Source of the DNA: an uncultured Pseudomonadota bacterium
GTDB lineage: Bacteria; Pseudomonadota; Alphaproteobacteria; RF32; CAG-239
NCBI GenBank assembly: GCA_902799835.1
Contig: CADCCF010000002.1
Location: 71,338-135,337 of the forward strand
DNA: 64,000 nt
Direction: 5' to 3'
The notes under the pieces were generated by a model that saw only the letters and a list, made by a program, of their open reading frames with translations, made no database searches and had not been told where the DNA came from. The position numbers and the translations under genes are program-made. The stretch's first letter is position 1. Each line of letters begins with the position of its first letter. Below are positions 9,747 to 17,028 of the stretch, in pieces.

Positions 9747-10625
9747 TTAGAACTCAATCAGTTCATATTCGCGACTGCCTAAACCCAAAGATTCGGCATA
9801 GGGAAGAATATGGCGCCCGTTTTGTCTTTCAACTCTTTCGATAAAGTGATCGCGTCCTTTATCTTTAGAGTTCCAAACCATGTCAATACAAGCTTGATCA
9901 ACCGCCACCGGATCAATTGATGCCAAAATACCAATATCTTCCATGCAAGGAGCTTCCGGATTTGAATCACAATCGCAATCAATTGAAAGATTATTCATAA
10001 CATCAATATAAACTATATTACCTTTCATATAATCAGCAACAGCTTTGGCGGCTTCTGCCATTGATTCCAAGAAATCATTTTGTGCCGGCAACTTTCCCCA
10101 TAATTCGTTAACATCACGAGTAACACCGGCTGTGTGAATATAAGCTTTGCCGGCAGAAGATGCCACCCCGATGGATTGGTTTTTCAGCACTCCGCCAAAT
10201 CCGCCCATCATGTGCCCTTTGAAATGCGCCAAATTCAAAATAGCATCATAATTTTGCAAATTTCCGCCGACTATATCAACATCTAAATGTTTTCCTTTTG
10301 CTACCGGAATCTCAAATTCACTTGTCGCATCCATAATATCTACTTTGGCAATTTTAGTAAAGCCATGCTCTTCAACGACTTTCAAATGCTCAGCCAAAGT
10401 ATTGCGGCGTCCGGCATAAGCTGTATTGCATTCAATGATGGTGGCGTTCAATTTTTTAACCAAATCACCGATTAATTCCGGTTTAAGATAATTGTGCCCC
10501 CCAGCCTCTCCGGTAGAAATTTTGATTCCGATTCGACCGGAAAGTTGCTTTTCCAATTTTTCATAGATTGCTATCAGACTTTGTGGTGTAATTTGACGTG
10601 TAAAATATACTTTCGCTTTGCTCAT
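9747..10625 (-). CDS. DUF362 domain protein
   Basis: This 292-residue cytosolic protein matches the DUF362 family, which is found with iron-sulfur and redox genes in anaerobes and has no settled biochemical role. Family features are KISTGEAGGHNYLKPELIGDLV near residue 35, the LNLAHFKGHMMGGFGGVLKNQSIG stretch near residue 130, and CDCDSNPEAPCMEDIGILASIDPVAVD near residue 220. It lacks the appended 4Fe-4S ferredoxin domain of longer relatives, although the CDCD and PC cysteines could bind a metal. AAAGGT precedes the ATG. The promoter upstream has the architecture of a MerR-activated promoter. Confidence 0.85.
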   Translation of the reverse strand: MSKAKVYFTRQITPQSLIAIYEKLEKQLSGRIGIKISTGEAGGHNYLKPELIGDLVKKLNATIIECNTAYAGRRNTLAEHLKVVEEHGFTKIAKVDIMDATSEFEIPVAKGKHLDVDIVGGNLQNYDAILNLAHFKGHMMGGFGGVLKNQSIGVASSAGKAYIHTAGVTRDVNELWGKLPAQNDFLESMAEAAKAVADYMKGNIVYIDVMNNLSIDCDCDSNPEAPCMEDIGILASIDPVAVDQACIDMVWNSKDKGRDHFIERVERQNGRHILPYAESLGLGSREYELIEF

Positions 10626-10657
10626 TTTATTACCTTTCTAAGAGTTATGATAACAAT

Positions 10658-10688
10658 AGAATAAAATTTAGAGTGCACTTCAAGTCAA
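10658..10688 (-). promoter_or_regulatory. MerR-type promoter/operator of the DUF362 gene
   Basis: On the minus strand the -35 TTGACT and the -10 TATTCT are separated by 19 bases, the overlong spacer typical of MerR-activated promoters. A dyad sits in the spacer: half-sites at 10668-10674 and 10677-10683 (plus-strand TTAGAGT and ACTTCAA) with two central bases. The same geometry and the same TTAGAGT half-site recur at 49692-49722. Confidence 0.65.
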
Positions 10689-10767
10689 TAGATTTTTGCT
10701 ACATTTTAACTATTGCCAAAGACAACAACTTGAATTATAACAGCGCCATAACAATGAGGAAGTCGTA

Positions 10768-11853
10768 ATGAAAGTTGATATTTTTGATTTTGATTTGCCC
10801 CGCGAACTGATTGCATCGCAACCAGTAACCCCGCGCCATTCATCTCGTTTGTTGGATCTCTCGGAAGATGGAAAAATAACCGACCGCCATTTTAGTGATT
10901 TGCCTTCATTGTTACGAAAAGGTGATATCATAGTTTGCAACGACACAAAAGTGATACCGGCGCGCCTTTACGGACAACGCGGTGAGGCCTTGGTCGAAGT
11001 TACGCTCTATCATCCCGAAGATGGCTTGACTTGGTGGTCATTTATCAAAAATGCCAAACGGCTTAAAGATGGCGATATAATCAAATTTTATAATGATAAA
11101 ATTTCTGCCGCTGATTCTGATTTTAGCGCAACTGTTTTGCGCAAAGATGATGAAGATGGAGTGCTGATTCGTTTTAATAATAATGGTGAGGAATTACCTC
11201 TCAAACTGCAACAATTCGGATTTATGCCGCTTCCTCCTTATATCAAACGTGACCGCCCCGGCAAAGATTCTATATGGCATCGTTTTGATGACAAAGAAAA
11301 CTATCAAACTGTTTATGCCGCACATGATGGAGCGGTTGCTGCGCCGACTGCCGGATTGCATTTTACGCCGGAAGTTATGGCGGCTTTGAAAGATAAGGGA
11401 GTTAAACAGGTATTTTTAACTTTGCATGTTGGAGCCGGAACTTTTCTTCCGGTCAAAACGGATGATACCGATAATCACAAAATGCACGCTGAGTATGGTA
11501 TTATTTCACCTGAAGTAGCTCAAGCAATCAACCAAACGAAAGCTGAAGGCGGACGGGTGATTGCAGTCGGAACAACCTCATTGCGTTTGTTGGAAAGTGC
11601 TGCTGATGAAAATGGCAATATTCAGCCGTTTTGTGGCGAAACTGACATTTTTATCACTCCGGGATACAAGTTTAAATCTATTGATATGCTGATAACCAAT
11701 TTTCACCTTCCCAAATCGACCTTGTTTATGTTGGTTTGTGCAGTTGCCGGCATTGATAAGATGCGTCAGGCCTATGCTCATGCTATTGCCCAAAAATACC
11801 GTTTTTATTCTTACGGCGATAGCTCAATTATCAAATGCGTAAATAAAATTTAA
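10768..11853 (+). CDS. queA: S-adenosylmethionine:tRNA ribosyltransferase-isomerase
   Basis: QueA transfers and isomerises the ribose of SAM onto preQ1 in tRNA, the penultimate step of queuosine synthesis. The 361-residue protein begins with MKVDIFDFDLPRELIASQP and contains CNDTKVIPARLYG, HDGAVAAPTAGLHFTPEV and TNFHLPKSTLFMLVCAVAG, all conserved in the family. GAGGAAG precedes the ATG. It is a single gene, divergent from the DUF362 gene. No tgt follows. Confidence 0.97.
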   Translation: MKVDIFDFDLPRELIASQPVTPRHSSRLLDLSEDGKITDRHFSDLPSLLRKGDIIVCNDTKVIPARLYGQRGEALVEVTLYHPEDGLTWWSFIKNAKRLKDGDIIKFYNDKISAADSDFSATVLRKDDEDGVLIRFNNNGEELPLKLQQFGFMPLPPYIKRDRPGKDSIWHRFDDKENYQTVYAAHDGAVAAPTAGLHFTPEVMAALKDKGVKQVFLTLHVGAGTFLPVKTDDTDNHKMHAEYGIISPEVAQAINQTKAEGGRVIAVGTTSLRLLESAADENGNIQPFCGETDIFITPGYKFKSIDMLITNFHLPKSTLFMLVCAVAGIDKMRQAYAHAIAQKYRFYSYGDSSIIKCVNKI

Positions 11854-11897
11854 CCTTTTATTGCTAGAATATCTGCTGTTTGAGTTAGGGGTAAATT

Positions 11898-13070
11898 ATG
11901 CAGCAGAAATTAGAGAGATATTTTCAACTTTGCGGCAATATGTTGTTGCCGTGTTTTCTGTTTGTATTGGGATTGTTTACTTATCTGTGGAGCAGTAGTT
12001 TGAATTATGACACTGCGGTGGTGTTTCATTATTTGTTTTTGGGTGAGATCCTGACTCTTTTGCTGATTTTCATCAATTTTAATCAAGGGCAAGTTACATT
12101 TTTTACTTTGACAGTTTTCTTATCCTACATCGCGATTAATTGCCTGAAAAAGACCTATTATTTGGATATGACGGAAACTGCATGGTACCACAATATAGTT
12201 TTTCTCTTGCCGCTTAATTTGTTGTTTTTTTATCTTTTTCCGCCGCGGAGGTTTATTGAAAAAAAGTCAATTATTTATCTTGCCGTCATAGCCATTGAGT
12301 ATATGGCTGTAGAATATTTATCACAGTTAGGGCGGGGAATATTTTTATCATTTTATGGCTTTAATATAGTTTCAGGAAGTGCTTTTGCAGTTTTGTTTTT
12401 TGTAACACTTTGTAAGGCGGTTAGCTTTGGCAAATTATATGATTATAGTTGGTTTTTTGCAGTGATATCGCTGTTTTTTGGGGTGCACTACGCTACTGAT
12501 CCGGCAGGATTGAGTATATTCTTTTTAACTGCGGGTGCCATAATTTTGAGTATGGTCATTTACAACCTGGTCTATCATCATTATTATGATGAACTGACCG
12601 GATTACGCAATCGTTTGTCATACTTAAGAGATTCGCGTCGCTTTCCTCCCAAATACAGTTTGGGGGTAATTTCAGTTGATGGTTATGATGGACTGAGAAA
12701 AGGGTTAACTTCCAGACAGACCAATGAATTGCTAATATTATTGGCAAATATTTGCCAAGAACAGTTTTCTGATAGTGCAGTTATTTACCGCTATTATGAA
12801 AATCAATTTTTAATTGTATGCGAAACAATGAATCTTAAAGAGATTCGCAGTGAATTTGAAAATATACGTCGTCAAGTTGCTGCTTCGGAGTTTGTTTTGT
12901 ATAATCATGCGACGGCTATAAAAATTACTATTTCCGGTGGTGTTGCTGAAAAGAAACGCACCGACGCCAATGCCTCAGAGGTGTTGGAACGCGCCCACAA
13001 AGTTATGAATGAGACCCTCAAATTCAGTGGTAATGTTATCTCACCTGTGCCACGTAGCGAACGCCGTTAA
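11898..13070 (+). CDS. Membrane protein with a degenerate GGDEF domain
   Basis: The first ~225 residues hold about seven or eight hydrophobic membrane segments. The last ~165 residues match the GGDEF fold: YYDELTGLRNRLSYL at the domain start, VISVDGYDGLRKG and ISGGVAEKKRTDANASEVLERA. At the catalytic loop, where RxGGDEF is expected, the sequence reads RYYENQFLIV. The glycines and acidic catalytic residues are therefore missing, and diguanylate cyclase activity is unlikely. It may bind nucleotide or act as a sensor partner. GGGGT precedes the ATG. Its stop overlaps that of the convergent lgt gene by 4 bases. Confidence 0.75.
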   Translation: MQQKLERYFQLCGNMLLPCFLFVLGLFTYLWSSSLNYDTAVVFHYLFLGEILTLLLIFINFNQGQVTFFTLTVFLSYIAINCLKKTYYLDMTETAWYHNIVFLLPLNLLFFYLFPPRRFIEKKSIIYLAVIAIEYMAVEYLSQLGRGIFLSFYGFNIVSGSAFAVLFFVTLCKAVSFGKLYDYSWFFAVISLFFGVHYATDPAGLSIFFLTAGAIILSMVIYNLVYHHYYDELTGLRNRLSYLRDSRRFPPKYSLGVISVDGYDGLRKGLTSRQTNELLILLANICQEQFSDSAVIYRYYENQFLIVCETMNLKEIRSEFENIRRQVAASEFVLYNHATAIKITISGGVAEKKRTDANASEVLERAHKVMNETLKFSGNVISPVPRSERR

Positions 13071-13864
13071 TTATGTTTATTTTTCCAAGCTATCCCTAAA
13101 ACAACAATTCCGATTATAATTAAGGGCAGAGAAAGAATTTGTCCCATGGTTATTCCGCCAAAGAAAAATCCTAATTGAGCATCCGGCTGTCTAAACTGCT
13201 CCAAACACAAACGGAAAATTCCGTATAGCATTATAAACAACCCGGAAACCACGCCATAACGATTGCGAATTTTTTTTGAATTCCACAGCCAGTTTAACAA
13301 TACAAACAAAATAAATCCTTCACAAAATGACTCATACAATTGGGATGGGTGTCTTGGAACATACCCACCTGCCGGAAAGCGTACGGCCCAAGCCACATCA
13401 GTTTCTCTTCCCCATAATTCATCGTTAATAAAATTGGCTATGCGTCCTAAGAATATGCCGATTGGACAATATATTGCCACCAAATCGGTTGTTTGTAAAA
13501 ATGACCATTTGTAATTTCGGGCAAATAACCAAGCTGCAACAATAACACCGACAATTCCGCCATGGAAAGACATGCCGCCTTTCCACAATTCCAAAAGGTG
13601 CCACGGCTTAAGCCACATATCAATACCGCCGTAAAAACAAGCATACCCCAATCTTCCGCCGATAATTATGCCCATAGTGATGTAAAAAACCAAATCTTCC
13701 ATTTGAGCATTGGTATAGCCCAGTTTGTATTTTTGATTATTCCGCCACAACATCAACCATGCCAACAAAATTCCGAATAAATAAGCCAAAGAATACCATC
13801 TTATGGCTAAAGGGCCTAAAGAAAAGGCAATCGGTGATATTTCAGGGTAGGCTAATCCAACCAT
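13067..13864 (-). CDS. lgt: Prolipoprotein diacylglyceryl transferase
   Basis: Lgt attaches diacylglycerol to the lipobox cysteine of prolipoproteins at the inner membrane. The 265-residue protein has about seven membrane segments and the family motifs GGRLGYACFYG, GGMSFHGGIVGVIVA (the essential His-Gly region) and GRIANFINDELWGR. AAGGA lies before the ATG. Several substrates appear in this window, such as the lipoproteins at 29228, 47029, 49724 and 58991. Confidence 0.96.
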   Translation of the reverse strand: MVGLAYPEISPIAFSLGPLAIRWYSLAYLFGILLAWLMLWRNNQKYKLGYTNAQMEDLVFYITMGIIIGGRLGYACFYGGIDMWLKPWHLLELWKGGMSFHGGIVGVIVAAWLFARNYKWSFLQTTDLVAIYCPIGIFLGRIANFINDELWGRETDVAWAVRFPAGGYVPRHPSQLYESFCEGFILFVLLNWLWNSKKIRNRYGVVSGLFIMLYGIFRLCLEQFRQPDAQLGFFFGGITMGQILSLPLIIIGIVVLGIAWKNKHN

Positions 13865-14123
13865 TTTTCATTCCTTTGCAAGTTATTTCAGATAGAACTT
13901 TAATCGAAAAATTAAAAAATAATTAAACTAGCATAATATATCCACATTAAAAAAAATCAAAAAAAATATATCAGAGTTAACATGTTGATTTTGCAGTTTT
14001 TATATAAAATTCTTTTATCCACAAAAACGAAATAAGTGGAAAAAAATAATTCGTCAATTGCTTTTGCGACTCGCTCAATGCAACCTTAAGTTATAATAAA
14101 TTTTGGTCCTAAAGGAGACAAGT

Positions 14124-14621
14124 ATGCAACAGGCTATAGAAACAGCCTTAAACAGCAACCCGATAGACTTGGTTGAGAACATTTTTATGGCGCGTTCTTT
14201 CGAAATGGAGCGTCGCAGTATTAACGAGGTTGTTGTTGAAGTACAGGGCAAATGGAACAATATGCTGCTGTTCTTTTCATGGGAAGAGAGCATGAAATGC
14301 TTGCATATGTCGTGTTTAGTAGACATAAAAAGCAATTTAGAAGATCGCAGTAAAATTTTTGAGCTTTTGGCTTTGGTTAATGAGAATCTGTGGGTTGGGC
14401 ATTTTTCTTATTGGACCGAGCAAAATATGCCGGTATTTAAACATTCGATTTTTTTGAATTATGGCGAGGAATTTTTTGAACACAAAATTGCGCAAATGAT
14501 TGATATTGCCATTAAGGAATGTGAGCGTATGTATCCGGTGTTCAAAGCTGTTCTGACCAAAGGTGTCTCCCCGTCCGATGCCCTTTATCCTTTTATGATG
14601 GAAACTATCGGGCAGGCATAA
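14124..14621 (+). CDS. YbjN-family protein
   Basis: The 165-residue soluble protein resembles the YbjN family (type III-chaperone-like fold) that is widespread in alphaproteobacteria. The pattern NPIDLVENIFMAR, then MLLFFSWEESMKCLHMSCLVD, then LLALVNENLWVGHFSYW with a helical C-terminal part fits the family. The ATG at 14124 is chosen for the AAAGGAG site 6 bases upstream. It stands alone, convergent with the ACP array, and is preceded by about 250 bases of AT-rich sequence in which I see no gene. The biochemical role is not established. Confidence 0.75.
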   Translation: MQQAIETALNSNPIDLVENIFMARSFEMERRSINEVVVEVQGKWNNMLLFFSWEESMKCLHMSCLVDIKSNLEDRSKIFELLALVNENLWVGHFSYWTEQNMPVFKHSIFLNYGEEFFEHKIAQMIDIAIKECERMYPVFKAVLTKGVSPSDALYPFMMETIGQA

Positions 14622-14655
14622 AAAAACGCTCGAGTTTGTAGCTCAAGCGAAAAAA
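14622..14655. terminator. Terminator between ybjN and the ACP array
   Basis: CGCTCGAG pairs with CTCAAGCG with one mismatch, and A and T tracts flank it on both sides. It lies between convergent genes and may serve both. Confidence 0.6.
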
Positions 14656-14659
14656 TGTT

Positions 14660-15208
14660 TTAAATTTTTTTCATGAAATCGTAGTACTTCACCACAATTT
14701 GGTGGAAGTCGCCGACCGTTTTAATCTTTGCCGCTTGGTCTTCCGGCGAAAAAGCGAAACCGAAGTGTTTTTCAGCCCATTTTTTCAGACGAGCGGCTCC
14801 GCCAAAATCTTTGATCAGAGCCTCAGCATAGACGTTTCTTTTGGATACACGTTCCAAAAAGCTGTCTATTTGAGTTTTGATGTTGTCGGATGACATCATC
14901 ATTCTGTCCGATTCCAGTTTTTTGGTCGCGAACTCGGAGAGTTTTTGGGCCATATCGCCCACGGTTCGAATAGCTCTCCACTCTTTTTCTTCGTTTCCGA
15001 AGATATACTCCAGAGGGGAAGCAAACGCCTCTTCAACCTTGGTAAACAGCTCCAATGTATCGAGGCTGTCCATTTTAAGGTCCTCAATGGTGAGTTCGCA
15101 GGGATTTTCATTGTCCGCCAACGAAACATAAGAGACATGCTCAATGAAGGGAACCAAGATCTCCATTGCTCCTTCTACGGTCAGGGCTTTTTTTAATTTT
15201 TCTTCCAT
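14660..15208 (-). CDS. Acyl-carrier-protein-like didomain protein, 182 aa
   Basis: Residues about 5-95 form an ACP-like domain with the phosphopantetheine attachment motif DSL (Ser48) in LKMDSLDTLELF. Residues about 108-178 repeat the ACP helical pattern (ALIKDFGGAARLKKWAEKHFG, then a TVGDFHQIV helix IV). At the attachment site this half has GGAA instead of DSL, so the second domain should not carry a prosthetic group. No Shine-Dalgarno sequence precedes the ATG; the leader is A/T only. It is the last of five ACP-like genes on this strand and is separated from the others by a terminator. No synthase gene is nearby, so the acyl cargo is unknown. Confidence 0.75.
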   Translation of the reverse strand: MEEKLKKALTVEGAMEILVPFIEHVSYVSLADNENPCELTIEDLKMDSLDTLELFTKVEEAFASPLEYIFGNEEKEWRAIRTVGDMAQKLSEFATKKLESDRMMMSSDNIKTQIDSFLERVSKRNVYAEALIKDFGGAARLKKWAEKHFGFAFSPEDQAAKIKTVGDFHQIVVKYYDFMKKI

Positions 15209-15302
15209 ACTTACTTAAATTTAATGTGTTAATAATTTTTTCTAGTCGTAAATGTAGACAAAAAATATCTTAAATGCAACCCCTAAAAAAATTTTTTTAT
15301 AA

Positions 15303-15337
15303 AAAAATCCCGTTCAGGTTATGAACGGGAAAAAATT
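15303..15337 (-). terminator. Terminator, copy 2 of a repeated hairpin
   Basis: ATCCCGTTCA pairs with TGAACGGGA, followed on the minus strand by a T-run. The same hairpin, differing only in the loop, ends the neighbouring ACP pair at 16258-16283. Confidence 0.85.
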
Positions 15338-15362
15338 AATTGGGCTGATTTGTTGCCTTTTG

Positions 15363-15638
15363 TTACAATTCAAAGCAGATAGCCCCGTTTGCTCCCAGCC
15401 AGTTGATGATATCACCGGCGTTCTGGAACTTGCGAGCTTCCTCTGGTTTGAGCTTGCAGCCGAAAAATTTGTTGAGAGGCTTGGCTAACTGACCTACCTC
15501 AGCGTTGCGCACCCTAAAGGTTTTGCGCAAATCTGCGGTTTCGGTAACTTTTTCCTTGCCATTGCCGGCACAAAGCGTGTCAGCAACAATTCCTTTCAGG
15601 TCATTCAATACCTGAGTTTTAGTCTGATAAGTTTTCAT
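15363..15638 (-). CDS. ACP-like protein lacking the phosphopantetheine serine, 91 aa
   Basis: Length and helix pattern match an acyl carrier protein: an N-terminal helix with DLKGIVADTL, a second with LAKPLNKFFGCKLKPEEARK, and AGDIINWL as helix IV. At the expected attachment site it reads FRVRNAEVGQL, so there is no serine to modify. It starts 4 bases after the stop of the 146-residue ACP and is surely co-expressed with it. No Shine-Dalgarno site is visible. It may be a structural partner or decoy of the real ACP. The family assignment rests on pattern only. Confidence 0.6.
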   Translation of the reverse strand: MKTYQTKTQVLNDLKGIVADTLCAGNGKEKVTETADLRKTFRVRNAEVGQLAKPLNKFFGCKLKPEEARKFQNAGDIINWLGANGAICFEL

Positions 15639-15642
15639 AATG

Positions 15643-16083
15643 TTATTTTTTTGTGTTTAATAATTTTTTTACACTCATGACGATATCTGCCATGGCAAAA
15701 GATGTTTTTTCCATATCGACATTGAAAATGTCTTTATCAAATAACATCTCAACATGAGCCAACAGCTCTAAGCTGTCAAACGAATCAAGCTCAAGATCAG
15801 AGTTGGTCGTTTGCATAGTGATATCGTCGGCCTTTATGTGCGGATGATTATCAGTGATAATCTGCTTAATCACGTTAAGCACAACATAGTCAACCACTTC
15901 TTCCACATCGCGTTCATATTCACCCGCGTTTTGACAGAAAGAATCATCTCCTTTTTCCATGTCAAGGGTGTTTTCGCAAAGCTCATCGGGCAATTCAACA
16001 GCCGAGCGTACAATCAAAGCATCAACTTGACCTAAGTCAAAAGACTTATTATTGGTCAGATTAATTAAAAAGATATTCTCCAT
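15643..16083 (-). CDS. Acyl carrier protein with N-terminal extension, 146 aa
   Basis: The C-terminal ~85 residues are an ACP domain with the attachment site at Ser101 in LELDSFDSLELLAHVE. The first ~55 residues are an extension of unknown role, rich in acidic residues with several Cys. The start has no Shine-Dalgarno site and an A/T-rich leader. Upstream on the same strand lies a displaced copy of the mltG 3' end. It pairs with the downstream 91-residue gene as a long-plus-short unit, matching the pair at 16291-16935. Confidence 0.8.
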   Translation of the reverse strand: MENIFLINLTNNKSFDLGQVDALIVRSAVELPDELCENTLDMEKGDDSFCQNAGEYERDVEEVVDYVVLNVIKQIITDNHPHIKADDITMQTTNSDLELDSFDSLELLAHVEMLFDKDIFNVDMEKTSFAMADIVMSVKKLLNTKK

Positions 16084-16158
16084 AATGATTAGTATTAAAA
16101 ATTATTTGTGTTACGCATACTACAAAATTTGTCAAAAAAAAGCAAGCAATTTATTTTT

Positions 16159-16250
16159 TTATTTCTTTTTGCGTTTTTTGCGATAGTTGGCAACATGATC
16201 ATTATGTTGTTTTAAGCTGGATGAAAAATTATGTCCGCCATTATCTGAGC
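16159..16250 (-). pseudogene. Displaced 3' end of mltG
   Basis: Read on the minus strand, this segment encodes GGHNFSSSLKQHNDHVAN followed by YRKKRKKK and a stop. This is the same 26-residue C-terminus as the intact mltG (17029-17994). The nucleotide copies differ at several sites, and every difference I could place is at a silent position. No start or upstream mltG sequence is present. The fragment lies between two ACP gene pairs. Confidence 0.85.
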
Positions 16251-16257
16251 ATAACAA

Positions 16258-16283
16258 AAAAATCCCGTTCAGATCATGAACGG
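16258..16283 (-). terminator. Terminator, copy 1 of a repeated hairpin
   Basis: ATCCCGTTCA and TGAACGGGA form the stem, followed by a T-run on the minus strand. It lies just after the stop of the 83-residue ACP. It duplicates the hairpin at 15303-15337. Confidence 0.85.
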
Positions 16284-16290
16284 GAATAAA

Positions 16291-16542
16291 TTAAAGATGT
16301 AAGCGTGCATCTTCGGTCTTGACCATATTGACCAAGTCTCTTACGGTCATGACATTGTAGTGCAGCGAAGAATCCGGCTCTAAGTTAATCCCGTAGATGT
16401 TTCCCAGCCTATACATAACCTCGGCAATGTCCAAACTGTCCATGCTCAGATCACTCTGGAGGCGGTCATCTAAATTGGCACTTTCGCATTCCATTTCATC
16501 GCAGATCACGTCAATAACCTGTTCTTCAATTGTTTTTTCCAT
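16291..16542 (-). CDS. Acyl carrier protein, 83 aa
   Basis: A short stand-alone ACP with the attachment motif at Ser36 in DLSMDSLDIAEVMYRLG. The N-terminal helix (EEQVIDVICDEM) and the final TVRDLVNMV helix are in place. It diverges strongly from the housekeeping AcpP (18091-18324) and is probably dedicated to another pathway. It lies 18 bases after the 124-residue ACP gene. It has no Shine-Dalgarno site. Confidence 0.85.
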   Translation of the reverse strand: MEKTIEEQVIDVICDEMECESANLDDRLQSDLSMDSLDIAEVMYRLGNIYGINLEPDSSLHYNVMTVRDLVNMVKTEDARLHL

Positions 16543-16560
16543 AATAATGTGTTTTTAGGT

Positions 16561-16935
16561 TTACTTAACAGATAATTTATACTCGACCAGTTTTACCAAA
16601 TCATCAATGGTTTTGATGTTTTCGCATTCCCCATCAGGCATATAAATGTCAAATTCATTTTCTATTTTCAAGATGATTTCTATTTGATCGAGGCTGTCGG
16701 CACTTAAATCATTATCAAGACAAGAGTCTTTTTTGATTTTGCTTTTTTCTACCCCGAGTTTATTGACAATAATGTCGATAATGCGATCTTCGGTAGAACC
16801 GACCGCGCTATTTTTGCGACCTTCGGTGGAGCTCGTCTTGTGATTTAGATACCAAGGAGTTCTAAACTCATGCGAGAAGCTCACTTTCGCACCGCGTGGC
16901 AACGGCTCATCATGATAATCTCTGTATCCGTTCAT
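16561..16935 (-). CDS. Acyl carrier protein with N-terminal extension, 124 aa
   Basis: Residues about 46-124 form an ACP domain with Ser81 in DLSADSLDQIEIILKIENEF. The first ~45 residues are a polar, basic extension with RDYHDEPLPRGAKVSFSHEF that I do not recognise. The start lacks a Shine-Dalgarno site and is preceded by an A/T-only leader. It is the first gene after the mltG stop, 93 bases away. With the next gene it forms a long-plus-short ACP pair. Confidence 0.82.
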   Translation of the reverse strand: MNGYRDYHDEPLPRGAKVSFSHEFRTPWYLNHKTSSTEGRKNSAVGSTEDRIIDIIVNKLGVEKSKIKKDSCLDNDLSADSLDQIEIILKIENEFDIYMPDGECENIKTIDDLVKLVEYKLSVK

Positions 16936-17028
16936 AAGAAAAATATTTTTAAATTAATAATTAATTGAATGACCATAATTATATTAATTATGTCATTTTT
17001 GTCAATAAAAAACACGTTTCGTTTTTTC

